64,000 nucleotides of DNA from Pseudomonas oryzicola (GCF_014269185.2 NZ_JABWRZ020000001.1:2133001-2197000), one strand, 5' to 3'. Numbered from the stretch's first letter, positions 36,796 to 48,420 are shown. The notes: generated by a model from the sequence alone, not told the origin. Numbers and translations: made by a program.

Positions 36796-37626
36796 TCAGC
36801 TACGGATGAACGCCAGCAGATCGGCATTGATCACATCGGCATGGGTGGTCGGCATGCCATGCGGGTAGCCTTGGTAGGTCTTAAGCGTGCCGTTGGGCAG
36901 CAGCTTCGCCGATAGCAACCCGGAGTTTTCATACGGCACGATCTGGTCATCGTCCCCATGCATCACCAGCACCGGCTGGGTGATGCCCTTCAGGTCTTCG
37001 GTGAAGTCCGTCTGGGAAAACGCCACGATGCCATCGTAATGGGCCTTGGCGCTGCCGATCATGCCCTGGCGCCACCAGTTGCCGATAATGCCCTCGCTGG
37101 CTTCGACACCGGGGCGGTTGTAGCCATAGAACGGCCCAGCCGGCACATCCCGGTAGAACTGCGCACGGTGGCTGGCGACCTGGGCCTGGAAGCCGTCGAA
37201 TACCGACTTGGGCAGGCCGCCCGGGTTGCTGGCTGTCTGCACCATCAGTGGTGGTACGGCGGCGATCAGCACGGCCTTGGCGACCTTGTCGCCGGGATGG
37301 CGGGTCATGTAGCGCACCACTTCGCCGCCGCCGGTCGAATGGCCGACATGCACGGCGCCCTGGATACCCAGGTGGGCAACCACTGCCGCCACATCGTCGG
37401 CATAGTGATCCATGTCGTGGCCGTCCCATACCTGGCTGGAGCGGCCATGGCCACGGCGGTCGTGAGCGACCACACGGTAACCATGGGCGAGGAAGAACAG
37501 CATCTGCGCGTCCCAGTCGTCGGCGCTCAGCGGCCAGCCGTGATGGAAGTGGATGACCGGCGCATCGCGTGGGCCCCAGTCCTTGTAGAAGATCTGTACC
37601 CCGTCCTTCGTGGTTACATAGCTCAT
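36796..37626 (-). CDS. Alpha/beta hydrolase (non-heme chloroperoxidase/esterase type)
   Basis: This 276-aa cytoplasmic enzyme resembles cofactor-free haloperoxidases and aryl esterases. It has the oxyanion segment HHGWPLSADDWDAQ, the nucleophile elbow GHSTGGGE (Ser97), the acid in HGDDDQIVP and the His in GYPHGMPTTH. The real substrate is probably an ester or a peracid-forming carboxylate. ATG 37626 has AGGAG about nine bases upstream. It stands alone between two REP clusters. Confidence 0.9.
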   Translation of the reverse strand: MSYVTTKDGVQIFYKDWGPRDAPVIHFHHGWPLSADDWDAQMLFFLAHGYRVVAHDRRGHGRSSQVWDGHDMDHYADDVAAVVAHLGIQGAVHVGHSTGGGEVVRYMTRHPGDKVAKAVLIAAVPPLMVQTASNPGGLPKSVFDGFQAQVASHRAQFYRDVPAGPFYGYNRPGVEASEGIIGNWWRQGMIGSAKAHYDGIVAFSQTDFTEDLKGITQPVLVMHGDDDQIVPYENSGLLSAKLLPNGTLKTYQGYPHGMPTTHADVINADLLAFIRS

Positions 37627-37702
37627 CGTCGCGTCTCCTGTGTGCAGGCACCGAAGGGAGCTATTGAGCATAGGAGGGATTTTGGCGGGTATCGGTAATT
37701 AG

Positions 37703-37785
37703 TGTCGCCTGTGCAGGCTTCTTCGCGGGTGAACCCGCTCCCACAGAGCATGGGCGGAGATCAAGCCCTGACTGCACAGGCGACA
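37703..37785. repeat. REP unit inside a 13-base inverted repeat
   Basis: TGTCGCCTGTGCA (37703-37715) is repeated in reverse complement at 37773-37785. It encloses one REP core 'TTCGCGGGTGAACCCGCTCCCACAG'-like segment. It lies just after the stop of the oxidoreductase gene. Confidence 0.75.
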
Positions 37786-37794
37786 GAAAATGCC

Positions 37795-39084
37795 TCAGAC
37801 GCGGTCACGCATGCGGTACCAGGCCTTGGCGGCGGCTTCCAGCGGGGCGGCCAGCAGGTCGCCGCCTGGGAAGCAGCCGTTGTCGATGCCCAGGTACAGT
37901 GCCAGCAGGTCGTCGTCGCCGAGGATGGCGTCACTCACCGCTCGCGCCGCGGCCAGGGTAGGCAACACGCCATGCCCGGAAAAACCTTGCAACCAGTAAC
38001 GCTGGCCCTCACGGCCGACGTCTGGGGTGCGTTGCATGCTGCAGTCGATATGGCCGCCCCAGGCGTAATCGATGGCCACCCCGGCCAATTGCGGGAACAC
38101 CCGCTCCAGGTAGGGGCGGGTGGCGCTGGCGACGTCCCTGGGAATACCACCCAGGTAGGTGCAGCCACCGCCGAACAGCAGGCGGTGGTCCGGGGTGAGG
38201 CGGAAGTAGTCGGGCACGAACTGGTTGTCGATCACGCAGCTGTTGCGTGGCAGCAGCGACTGGGCGAAGTCGGCACCCAATGGCGCGGTGGCGACCTGGT
38301 AGGAGCCGACCGGCAACAAACGCCGCGACAGGTTACGGTCGAGCCGGTCGATGTAGGCATTGCAAGCCAGCACCAGCACGTCGCAACGTACCTCGCCGCC
38401 GCCGGTGCGTGCCACGTAGCCGTCGCCACTCGGCGCGTAGCTCAGCACCTGGCTTTGCTCGAAGATGCACCCGCCCGCAGCCTCGATGGCGCCGGCCAGG
38501 CCCAGGGCCAGCTTCAGCGGGTTGAGGTGGGCACCTTTGGCGTCATGCAGCGCAGCCTGATAGCGCGGGCTGTCGATCCATTGCGGCAGCTCGTCGCGGC
38601 CGATCAGGCGCAGGGCGTCGTAGTCCCATTTGTGTTCAGCCTCGTGCAAGGCCTGTTCAAGCATTTTTACCCGGCGTGGCATCACGGCGGCCCACAGGCT
38701 GCCTGGCCGGTAGTCGATGTCGAAACCATGGCGTTGCGGTAGTTCGCGCATTTCGTCGGCGGCCCAGCACATGCTGGCCCATAGGCGTTGGCTGCGTTCG
38801 AGGCCCAGGGCCTTTTCCAAGGGTGGCATGTCGCACGACCAACCGAGCAAGGCCTGGCCACCGTTACGCCCGGACGCGGCCCAGGCCACGCGGCTGGCTT
38901 CCAGCAGGGCTACGCGTTTGCCGGCCAAGGCCAGGCGCAGGGCGGTGTGGAGGCCGCTGAAGCCGGCGCCGATTATGAGCACCTCGGTGTCGTGGCGGCC
39001 TTGCAGGCTAGGGTGCAGTGGAATGCTGGCGGGGTAGGTCTGGGCGTAGTACGTGGCGATGTGCTGGGCGGACTGCTTGAACAT
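37795..39084 (-). CDS. FAD-dependent oxidoreductase, PuuB/OrdL-like
   Basis: This 429-aa D-amino-acid-oxidase-fold enzyme has the FAD motif VLIIGAGFSGLHTALRLALAGKR near residue 34, SGRNGGQALLGWSCDM with the likely flavin contact, and the C-terminal GYWLQGFSGHGVLPTL-like segment RYWLQGFSGHGVLPT. This pattern fits gamma-glutamylputrescine oxidase (PuuB) of polyamine breakdown. No other puu genes are in the window, so the substrate stays uncertain. The upstream region has three ATGAAAAT-type repeats that may be its operator. Confidence 0.85.
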   Translation of the reverse strand: MFKQSAQHIATYYAQTYPASIPLHPSLQGRHDTEVLIIGAGFSGLHTALRLALAGKRVALLEASRVAWAASGRNGGQALLGWSCDMPPLEKALGLERSQRLWASMCWAADEMRELPQRHGFDIDYRPGSLWAAVMPRRVKMLEQALHEAEHKWDYDALRLIGRDELPQWIDSPRYQAALHDAKGAHLNPLKLALGLAGAIEAAGGCIFEQSQVLSYAPSGDGYVARTGGGEVRCDVLVLACNAYIDRLDRNLSRRLLPVGSYQVATAPLGADFAQSLLPRNSCVIDNQFVPDYFRLTPDHRLLFGGGCTYLGGIPRDVASATRPYLERVFPQLAGVAIDYAWGGHIDCSMQRTPDVGREGQRYWLQGFSGHGVLPTLAAARAVSDAILGDDDLLALYLGIDNGCFPGGDLLAAPLEAAAKAWYRMRDRV

Positions 39085-39094
39085 GCCGGAGCCT

Positions 39095-39146
39095 CATGAA
39101 AATTATCGTGATGTTTTTCATGAAAATATATCAGGAAATTTTCATG
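39095..39146. promoter_or_regulatory. A/T-rich operator candidate with three ATGAAAAT motifs
   Basis: CATGAAAATT (39095-39104), CATGAAAAT (39119-39127) and the inverted AATTTTCATG (39137-39146) lie within 52 bases, directly upstream of the PuuB-like gene. The outer two form a perfect ten-base inverted repeat. The block is very A/T-rich and probably covers the promoter, so repression by a dimeric regulator is plausible. Confidence 0.5.
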
Positions 39147-39253
39147 TTATCCGGGAAACCCTGCCCGCCTGTCAGATCTACGCGTATCTCCGGGCATCGA
39201 CAATCCTTACAAATGGCCGTGGCCAATAGGGCCATCCATTCAAGGAATCAACG

Positions 39254-40597
39254 ATGAATCAAGCTGAACAAAATTCGCTCCGCGGGCCTGTCACGCCACG
39301 ACATGGCCATGTGTTTACCCCCGCATCGCGGGCCTACTTTGCCTGGCAAGCAGGCATGCTGGATGAAGGTGCGCTGAATCAGCGCGAAGCAGGCAAGTTC
39401 TTTCCGCAGACGCAAGCTGGCCTGACGGATCCATTCGCCAAGGACGACCCGAAAAACCTGCTGCCGCCACCGGACGGCAAAATTGCCAGTGCCAATCAGG
39501 CGACCGGGAAGATGCTCGATCAGCCCGGCGACCACTGGAGCAAACACGAAGTCTGTAGCGGGGACACCCTGGACATCTCCTGGTACTTTTCCGCCAATCA
39601 TAGAACGCGTCGCTTTAACTATTTCATCACCAAACCCGATTGGGACAGTACCAAGGTGCTGGCGCGCGATCAGTTCGAGGCCGAGCCTTTCCACACGGAA
39701 CTGATCGAATTGCAGCCGTACTGGGCGTATGACGCAGAGATGAAACCCAGCAATCCGACCACCCACGCATTGCCGCTACCCGCCCGCGAGGGTTATCACG
39801 TATTGCTCGCGGTGTGGGAAGTGGCCGACACCGGCAACGCCTTCTACCACGTGGTCGATCTGGACTTTCTGCCAGGCGACGGTGATGACCGGCCGAGCGT
39901 GCCGATGGGCCTGAAAGCCGCTGAGGTAACCGACAAGAAGGTTGCTTTGAGCTGGCAGCCATCGAGTGGTGCGCACCCCATCGAGTGCTACCAGCTGAGC
40001 CGTAATGGCACCGACACATTCGTCGTGCCTGCCCCCATTACGCACTGGGATGACGACCAGGTGACGGCGGATGCGACCTACCACTATTCCATCGTCGCAG
40101 TTGACAGCAAGGGTGCGCGCTCCAGGCCTTCAGCCCCCGTCGTCGTGCGTACCCTGGGTGAAGGTGGCGTGCCCAGCGCGCCGCAAAGTCTGCACTCGAT
40201 GGGGCAGGCTGTCGACAGCATCCGCCTGATGTGGGGGGCCTCGAGCGGTGCGAGCCCGATCGATCGCTACGAGCTCTATCGTGACGGTCAGCAGGTGGCC
40301 CCCATCGCCGGTGACAGGACTGAACATACCGATGGCGGCCTGCAGCCGGACACCCTATATGTTTACCAGGTCGTGGCGGTTGACGGGGAGGGCAAGGTTT
40401 CCGCTCCGAGTAACGACCTTGCGGTCAGGACTGCCGTAAAAAGTGATTACCCTGCCTGGCGACTGTACCAGGATTACGCCAGTGGCGACCTTGTCAGCCA
40501 TGTCGGCGCTGACTGGCGCTGCAGGCAAGCGCACCAGTCTCTCTCCGAGGATTGGGCGCCAGGGGCAGCCGCGGCGCTTTGGCAGCAACATGAATAA
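39254..40597 (+). CDS. AA10 lytic polysaccharide monooxygenase with two FnIII domains and a chitin-binding module
   Basis: This 447-aa protein carries an AA10 catalytic domain matching CBP21/GbpA: HGHVFTPASRAYF from residue 17, SANHRTRRFNYFITKPDWD with the second copper His (H116), and WEVADTGNAFYHVVDLDF with the axial Phe (F197). Two fibronectin III repeats follow (about 214-306 and 307-395), then a C-terminal CBM5/12-like module with WRCRQAHQSLSEDW. It should oxidise chitin or cellulose chains. Oddly, only 16 hydrophilic residues precede the copper-binding His, with no Sec or Tat signal. It begins at ATG 39254 with AAGGAA upstream. Confidence 0.88.
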   Translation: MNQAEQNSLRGPVTPRHGHVFTPASRAYFAWQAGMLDEGALNQREAGKFFPQTQAGLTDPFAKDDPKNLLPPPDGKIASANQATGKMLDQPGDHWSKHEVCSGDTLDISWYFSANHRTRRFNYFITKPDWDSTKVLARDQFEAEPFHTELIELQPYWAYDAEMKPSNPTTHALPLPAREGYHVLLAVWEVADTGNAFYHVVDLDFLPGDGDDRPSVPMGLKAAEVTDKKVALSWQPSSGAHPIECYQLSRNGTDTFVVPAPITHWDDDQVTADATYHYSIVAVDSKGARSRPSAPVVVRTLGEGGVPSAPQSLHSMGQAVDSIRLMWGASSGASPIDRYELYRDGQQVAPIAGDRTEHTDGGLQPDTLYVYQVVAVDGEGKVSAPSNDLAVRTAVKSDYPAWRLYQDYASGDLVSHVGADWRCRQAHQSLSEDWAPGAAAALWQQHE

Positions 40598-40631
40598 CTG
40601 AGCGCGGGGCTGCAACCGGCAAGGCGGCGGC

Positions 40632-42602
40632 TCATTTCGCCGCCGCCTTGCGCCGGCCCTGCCTTGGTTTGCCTTCCCTGGCCTTGGCCGGGCCAGCTGC
40701 GCTTTTGCCCTTGCCGCCACCGCTGCGGCGTTTCTTCTTCCACGGCGCCGCCTTGCCCACTGGCGGCCCGCTGATGCTGATGCGCATACCACTGCAGCGC
40801 TCCACCAGCTTGCCCATCCACGCCGACTGCCGGGCGACGAACTCTTCCAGGGGCATTTCGCCGCTCTGCACCATGTCCAGCGCCTGCTCCCAGATTGCCG
40901 TGGTGCCGGGGTCGGCAATCGCGCGGGGCACAGCGTCGATCAGGCTGAAGGCCGCAGGCGTGGCGGCCAGGGCCTTGCCGGTTTTTACCAGGTAGCCACG
41001 GTCGAGCAGGCCCTGGATGATGCTGGCGCGGGTCGCCTCGGTGCCGATGCCGGTGGTTTCCTTGAGCTTCTGTTTCAGCCGCGGGTCATCCACCAGCTTG
41101 GCCACGTTCTTCATCGCCTTGATCAGGTCGCCTTCGGTAAACGGCTTGGGCGGCTGGGTCCACAGGTCTTTCAGTTGCAGGCCTTGCACTGCACAGCCCT
41201 GGCCCTCGCGCAGCGCTGGCAGTACCTGGGCCGGCGGCGCCTCGCGGCCTTTGGCCGGGGTCAGTGCCTCGGGCAGGGCGCGGCGCCAGCCGGGTTCGAC
41301 GATCTGCTTGCCCACCGCGCGCAGGGCATGGCCGGCGCAGTCGAAGTCGGCCTGGGTACGGTCGTATTCATGATTGGGCAGGAACTGCGCCAGGTAGCGG
41401 GCGCGGATCAGGGTATACACCGCCTTGTGCTTGGCCGGCAGGCGCGATGGGTCGCTGGCGGCGGCGGTCGGGATGATGCCGTGGTGGGCGCTGACCTTGG
41501 CATCGTTCCAGGCCCGCGAGCGGCGCTGCGGCTGCAGGTGGGGCTGCAGCGCTGCCAGGCTGGCATCGGCCCGTTGCAGGGCGGCGAGGATGGCCGGCGC
41601 CTCGGCGTGCTGGCTTTGCGGCAGGTAGCCACAGTCGCTGCGCGGGTAGGTGATCAGCTTGTGGGTTTCGTACAGGGCCTGGGCGATGTCGAGGGTTTCC
41701 TGGGCGCCGAGGCCGAACTTTTTCGAGCACAGTTCCTGCAGGGTGCCCAGGTCGAAGGGCAGTGGCGCGGCTTCGCGTACGCGCTCGGTGGCCACTTTTA
41801 CGGCCCGGGCGCTACCGGCCTGGTTGATGTCGGCGGCGGCCTGCTGTGCCAGGCCCTGCTTCAGGCAGCGGCCCTGGTCGTCACAGGCGTCTTCGGGCGC
41901 GCGCCACTGGGCGTTGAAGCCTTGGCCGGCATGTTCCAGTTGCACGTCGATGGCCCAGAACGGCACCGGTACGAAGTCGGCGATGCTGCGGTCGCGGTCG
42001 ACCACCAGGCGCAAGGTCGGTGTTTGCACCCGCCCCACCGGCAGCACGCCCTGGTAGCCGGCTTGGCGGCCCAGCAAGGTGAACAGCCGGCTCATGTTCA
42101 TGCCGATCAGCCAGTCGGCGCGGGAGCGCCCCAGCGCCGAGTGGTACAGGTTGAAGGTTTCGTGGCCCGGCAGCAGACGCGCCAGGGCCTTGCGGATGGA
42201 GGCGTCGTCCAGTGCCGACAACCACAGGCGCTGCACCGGGCCGCGGTAGCGGCAATGCTCGACCAGTTCGCGGGCAATCATCTCGCCCTCACGGTCGGCG
42301 TCGGTGGCGATCACCAGCTCCCGCGCTTCGCCAAGCAGGCGCTTGACCGCCTTGAACTGGCTGGCGGTCTTGGGCTTGACCAGCATCTTCCATTGTTCCG
42401 GAATGATCGGCAGGTCGGCCAGGTTCCAGCGCTTGTAGCGTTCGTCGTAGCTGTCGGGCGGGGCGGTTTCCAGCAGGTGGCCGATGCACCAGGTCACGCA
42501 GACGTCGGTACCTTGCCAGCAGCCGCCGCCCTTGCGGTTGGCGCCGAGCACTTTGGCGATGTCTTTGGCCTGGGAGGGTTTTTCGCAGAGGAACAGGCGC
42601 AT
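40632..42602 (-). CDS. topB: DNA topoisomerase III
   Basis: TopB (656 aa) is a type IA topoisomerase that decatenates DNA and resolves recombination intermediates. It has the Toprim start MRLFLCEKPSQAKDIAKVLG and DADREGEM, GRVQTPTLRLVVDRD, and the active Tyr in LITYPRSDCGYLP. The last 45 or so residues are a Lys/Arg-rich tail (WKKKRRSGGGKGK), likely DNA-binding, with no zinc fingers. I start at ATG 42602, not 21 codons earlier. It converges on the LPMO gene. Confidence 0.93.
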   Translation of the reverse strand: MRLFLCEKPSQAKDIAKVLGANRKGGGCWQGTDVCVTWCIGHLLETAPPDSYDERYKRWNLADLPIIPEQWKMLVKPKTASQFKAVKRLLGEARELVIATDADREGEMIARELVEHCRYRGPVQRLWLSALDDASIRKALARLLPGHETFNLYHSALGRSRADWLIGMNMSRLFTLLGRQAGYQGVLPVGRVQTPTLRLVVDRDRSIADFVPVPFWAIDVQLEHAGQGFNAQWRAPEDACDDQGRCLKQGLAQQAAADINQAGSARAVKVATERVREAAPLPFDLGTLQELCSKKFGLGAQETLDIAQALYETHKLITYPRSDCGYLPQSQHAEAPAILAALQRADASLAALQPHLQPQRRSRAWNDAKVSAHHGIIPTAAASDPSRLPAKHKAVYTLIRARYLAQFLPNHEYDRTQADFDCAGHALRAVGKQIVEPGWRRALPEALTPAKGREAPPAQVLPALREGQGCAVQGLQLKDLWTQPPKPFTEGDLIKAMKNVAKLVDDPRLKQKLKETTGIGTEATRASIIQGLLDRGYLVKTGKALAATPAAFSLIDAVPRAIADPGTTAIWEQALDMVQSGEMPLEEFVARQSAWMGKLVERCSGMRISISGPPVGKAAPWKKKRRSGGGKGKSAAGPAKAREGKPRQGRRKAAAK

Positions 42603-42718
42603 GGCCGGGAACGCTTCATCGGGGGTGATGGGCGATAGGATGCGCAAGCGGGGGCGTGGAGGCAAGCTTTATCTGGATGGATGTACAGGTTTTTGTCAGC
42701 AGGCATGTCTTTGGCCCG

Positions 42719-42760
42719 TGCCGGCCGGTTCGCGGGCAAACCCGCGAAAGGGCCGGTGCA
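42719..42760. repeat. REP palindrome
   Basis: TGCCGGCC, then TTCGCGGG, pairs with CCCGCGAA and GGCCGGTGCA around a short loop, the standard pseudomonad REP form. It ends nine bases before the GNAT stop codon. Confidence 0.8.
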
Positions 42761-42769
42761 GCTCAGGAA

Positions 42770-43198
42770 TCAGGCGCGCGAGTCGCGCACCATGTCCACG
42801 TGCGGGATGCCGGCTTCGAGGAATTCCTCGCTGACGACACGAAAGCCCAGCCGCTCGTAGAACGGTGTGGCGTGTACCTGGGCGCTGAGCATCTGCTGCT
42901 TCAAGTCGCGGTTCTGCGCCTCGGCAATGACCGCGTTGACCAGCGCATCGCCGACTTTCATTCCGCGCCAGTCCTTGAGGACCGAGATGCGTCCGATGGT
43001 GCCGTCGGCCAGGAGGCGAGCGGTGCCGATCGGATAATCACCTTCCAGGGCAAGGAAATGTAGCGCTTCCTGGTCTTCCGAGTCGAACTCCAGTTCTGGC
43101 GGAATGTGCTGTTCGGCAACGAACACGGCTTCTCGAATACGGCGAATATCGACGTTGTCCTTGTGCCAGTCGGCCAAGCGAACACTGATTCTATTCAT
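42770..43198 (-). CDS. GNAT-family N-acetyltransferase
   Basis: This 142-aa acetyltransferase has the acetyl-CoA loop region RISVLKDWRGMKVGDALVNAVI and the later VHATPFYERLGFRVVSEEFLEAGIPHVDM. It resembles the ElaA/YjcF-like subgroup, whose substrates are mostly unknown. Its ATG 43198 lies inside the end of roxA (eight-base overlap ATGAATAG), so the two are co-translated. Confidence 0.88.
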   Translation of the reverse strand: MNRISVRLADWHKDNVDIRRIREAVFVAEQHIPPELEFDSEDQEALHFLALEGDYPIGTARLLADGTIGRISVLKDWRGMKVGDALVNAVIAEAQNRDLKQQMLSAQVHATPFYERLGFRVVSEEFLEAGIPHVDMVRDSRA

Positions 43199-44357
43199 TG
43201 GCAAACCCCAGGCTTCCTTGTTTCACCAGTTGCTGTACCAGCATCAGGCCATCTTCATCCTGCAGCCACTCGGCCAGGTTGTCGATGTGCAGGGCGTCGG
43301 CGGCGCAGACCAGCTTCAGCAGCTCGCGCAGCTTGCCCGGCAGCGGGCAGCTGCGGCCGCTGGCGAACAACAGCAAATCGTCTTCGAACTCGGACCAGGC
43401 CAGGCGTGCGCTCGGGTTGCGGATCAGGATGGCGCCTTGTTCAAGGGCGTCGATCAGTTCCTCTTCGCTGAGTTCTTCGCCGACGATCTGTTCCGGGTAG
43501 CGCGGCTCGGTCATGAACTGGCCGAACCAGGTCAGCAGCAGGTCCTTGTCGCTCATGTGCTTGTCGAGCAGGGCCTTGAGGCGGTCGAGCGCGTCGTGCT
43601 GGATCTGGTGCGGGTCGCTGACCGGCTGGGCGTCGGCGTCGCTGTAACGTTCTTCATCGGGCAGGAACTGGCCGAGGAAGTCGGTGAAGTGGGTCAGCAC
43701 TTCGGCGGCGCTGGGGGCCCGGAAGCCGACCGAGTAGGTCAGGCAGTCGTCCACCGCCACACCGTAGTGAGCCAGGCGCGGTGGCAGGTAGAGCATGTCG
43801 CCCGGCTCCAGGGTCCACTCTTCGCTCTGCTCGAAGGCGGCGAGGATGCGCAGGTCGGCGTGCTCCAGCAGCGGGCTGTCGCTGCTGCACATCTGGCCGA
43901 TCTTCCAGTTGCGCTGGCCGTGCCCCTGCAGCAGGAACACGTCGTAGTTGTCGAAATGCGGGCCGACACTGCCACCCGGGGCGGCGAAGCTGATCATCAC
44001 GTCATCGATACGCCAGCTCGGCAGGAAACGGAAGTTCTCCAGCAGCTCGGCCACTTCCGGGACGAACTGGTCCACGGCCTGCACCAGCAGGGTCCAGTCC
44101 TTTTCCGGCAGCTCGGCAAAGGTGTCTTCGGTGAACGGGCCGCGGCGCAGCTCCCACGGGTGCGCCCCGTTTTCCAGCACGATGCGCGACTCGACTTCCT
44201 CTTCCAGGGCCAGGCCGGCCAGCTCGTCGGGGTCGATCGGGCTGATGAAGTCCGGGAAGGCCTGGCGCACCAGCAGCGGCTTCTTCTGCCAGTAGTCGCG
44301 CATGAATTCGCGGGCCGAGATGCCGCCGAGCAGCTGCAGTGGAGTATCAGGATTCAT
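43191..44357 (-). CDS. roxA: Ribosomal oxygenase RoxA (YcfD), uL16 arginine hydroxylase
   Basis: This 388-aa JmjC cupin is an Fe(II)/2-oxoglutarate oxygenase that hydroxylates an arginine of ribosomal protein uL16. The iron triad is visible: H134 and D136 in GPHFDNYDVF, H197 in LPPRLAHYGV. The C-terminal winged-helix-like part (from about 215) matches the family. ATG 44357 is used; an in-frame TTG lies two codons earlier. It follows purB after its terminator and shares translation with the GNAT gene, which may act in the same process. Confidence 0.9.
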   Translation of the reverse strand: MNPDTPLQLLGGISAREFMRDYWQKKPLLVRQAFPDFISPIDPDELAGLALEEEVESRIVLENGAHPWELRRGPFTEDTFAELPEKDWTLLVQAVDQFVPEVAELLENFRFLPSWRIDDVMISFAAPGGSVGPHFDNYDVFLLQGHGQRNWKIGQMCSSDSPLLEHADLRILAAFEQSEEWTLEPGDMLYLPPRLAHYGVAVDDCLTYSVGFRAPSAAEVLTHFTDFLGQFLPDEERYSDADAQPVSDPHQIQHDALDRLKALLDKHMSDKDLLLTWFGQFMTEPRYPEQIVGEELSEEELIDALEQGAILIRNPSARLAWSEFEDDLLLFASGRSCPLPGKLRELLKLVCAADALHIDNLAEWLQDEDGLMLVQQLVKQGSLGFANE

Positions 44358-44399
44358 GTTCAACCTATTGAAAAAATGTAATTTTCGTCCGCGAATAAA

Positions 44400-44422
44400 A
44401 ACGCCCGGCCAGGCCGGGCGTT
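44400..44422 (-). terminator. Intrinsic terminator of purB
   Basis: AACGCCCGGCC and GGCCGGGCGTT form a perfect inverted repeat. Read on the minus strand the stem is followed by a run of T (TTTTTATTC). It begins 16 bases after the purB stop. Confidence 0.85.
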
Positions 44423-44438
44423 GAACGCGACGGTCAGC

Positions 44439-46649
<2,211 letters not shown>

Positions 46650-46653
<4 letters not shown>

Positions 46654-47774
46654 GCGCGCGGGCTCCACGGCTCGGCGGTTTCGATCACGCCACCGCCCAG
46701 GCACACCTCGCCATCGTAGAACACCACCGACTGGCCAGGCGTGACGGCGCGCTGCGGTTCGTCGAACACGGCGCGGTAACCGCCTGCGGTGCGCTCCAGG
46801 GTGCAGCGCTGGTCGCCCTGGCGGTAGCGAACCTTGGCGGTGAGCTGCCGCGGGCTGCCGAGGTCGATGGGGTTGACCCAGAAGATTTCCGAGGCCAGCA
46901 GGGCCCGCGAGAACAACCAGGGGTGGTCGTTGCCCTGGCCGACCACCAGCACGTTGCGCGCCAGGTCCTTGTGCAGCACGTACCACGGCTCGTCACCGGC
47001 ATCCTTCAGGCCGCCGATGCCCAGGCCCTGGCGCTGGCCGATGGTGTGGTACATCAGGCCGTGGTGACGGCCGATCACTTCGCCGTCAGTGGTCTCGATG
47101 TTGCCCGGCTGGGCCGGCAGGTACTGCTTGAGGAAGTCGCTGAAGCGGCGTTCGCCGATGAAGCAGATGCCGGTGGAATCCTTCTTCTTGGCGGTGGCCA
47201 GGCCGTGCTTTTCGGCGATGGCGCGCACTTCGGGCTTTTCCAGTTCGCCGACCGGGAACAGGGTACGGGCGATTTCCTTGCCGCCGACGGCGTGCAGGAA
47301 GTAGCTCTGGTCCTTGTTCGGGTCCAGGCCCTTGAGCAGTTCGGTGAGTTCGCCGGTGTCGCGGCGGCGCACATAGTGGCCGGTGGCGATCAGGTCGGCA
47401 CCGAGCGACAGGGCATAGTCGAGGAACGCCTTGAACTTGATTTCACGGTTGCAGAGGATGTCCGGGTTGGGCGTGCGGCCAGCCTTGTATTCCTCGAGGA
47501 AATGCTCGAACACGTTGTCCCAGTATTCGGCGGCGAAGTTGGCGGTGTGCAGCTTGATGCCGATGCGGTCGCACACGGCCTGGGCATCGGCCAGGTCTTC
47601 ACGGGCGGTGCAGTATTCGGTGCCGTCGTCTTCTTCCCAGTTCTTCATGAACAGCCCTTCCACCTGGTAGCCCTGCTCCATAAGCAGAAGGGCGGAGACG
47701 GAAGAGTCCACGCCGCCGGACATGCCGACGATGACGCGGGTCTTGGCGGGGTCTTTGAGTGCTGGGCTGGTCAT
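46650..47774 (-). CDS. mnmA: tRNA-specific 2-thiouridylase
   Basis: MnmA (374 aa) thiolates U34 of tRNA(Lys, Glu, Gln). The PP-loop [21 protein letters not shown] is near residue 14, the catalytic Cys lies in [17 protein letters not shown] and the second in [22 protein letters not shown] and the C-terminal beta-barrel ([15 protein letters not shown]) complete the family pattern. Its stop overlaps hflD. The gap to nudJ upstream is 60 bases. Confidence 0.95.
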
Positions 47775-47834
47775 GGTTACCGGTGTGTATCAAGGGGGGA
47801 AAAGTGCCGATTCTATCAAACCCGCGGCGCCACG

Positions 47835-48275
47835 TCAGTCGCGCAGCAGGTCGAGGCTGTGCAGCGGGCCTTTGAGGTAGTCGTCGAGGCAGCGCGGTAC
47901 CAGTTCGCTGCGCCAGCGGGCCGGGTCGGCCAGCAGTTGCTCGCGGGTCAGCCATACGGCGCGGACGATGTCGCTGTCCAGGGCCAGGTCTGCGTGGTGG
48001 CGCACGGGGCGGGCGGCGAAGCAGATGCGCTGGTAGGTCACGCCGTTGCTCGGGGCGGTGTATAGGTAGATGCCGACCACGCCGGTGAGCTCGACTTCCC
48101 AGGCGGTTTCTTCCAGGGTTTCGCGCAGGGCGGCCTGGGACAGGGTCTCGTTGGGTTCGAGGTGGCCGGCGGGTTGGTTGAAGACGTGCTGGTTGGCTTT
48201 GAATTCTTCGACGAAGAGGAACTTGCCTTCGCGTTCGACGATGGTGGCGACGGTGATGTGGGGTTGCCAGGTCAT
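47835..48275 (-). CDS. nudJ: Nudix hydrolase NudJ (phosphatase-type)
   Basis: This 146-aa Nudix protein matches NudJ, which hydrolyses HMP-PP and nucleoside di- and triphosphates. It starts WQPHITVATIVEREGKFLFVEE. The Nudix box is GHLEPNETLSQAALRETLEETAWEV, and later DSDIVRAVWLTREQLL. AAGGAG lies just before ATG 48275. It heads the nudJ-mnmA-hflD run, an arrangement shared with enterobacteria. Confidence 0.9.
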   Translation of the reverse strand: MTWQPHITVATIVEREGKFLFVEEFKANQHVFNQPAGHLEPNETLSQAALRETLEETAWEVELTGVVGIYLYTAPSNGVTYQRICFAARPVRHHADLALDSDIVRAVWLTREQLLADPARWRSELVPRCLDDYLKGPLHSLDLLRD

Positions 48276-48305
48276 GAACAGCTCCTTAAAGGCCTGCGCA
48301 GCCCA

Positions 48306-48377
48306 TGTGGGAGCGGGTTTACCCGCGAATGCTTCAGTGGCTTCGCCATCGCATTCGCGGGTGAACCCGCTCCCACA
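48306..48377. repeat. REP inverted pair
   Basis: TGTGGGAGCGGGTTTACCCG on the left faces CGGGTGAACCCGCTCCCACA on the right, with an additional inner GCGAATGC/GCATTCGC pairing. It separates nudJ from the idh terminator. Confidence 0.85.
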
Positions 48378-48420
48378 GGGTCCGCGCGGGCAGCCAGAAA
48401 TCGTTTATCCAGAAAGCACA

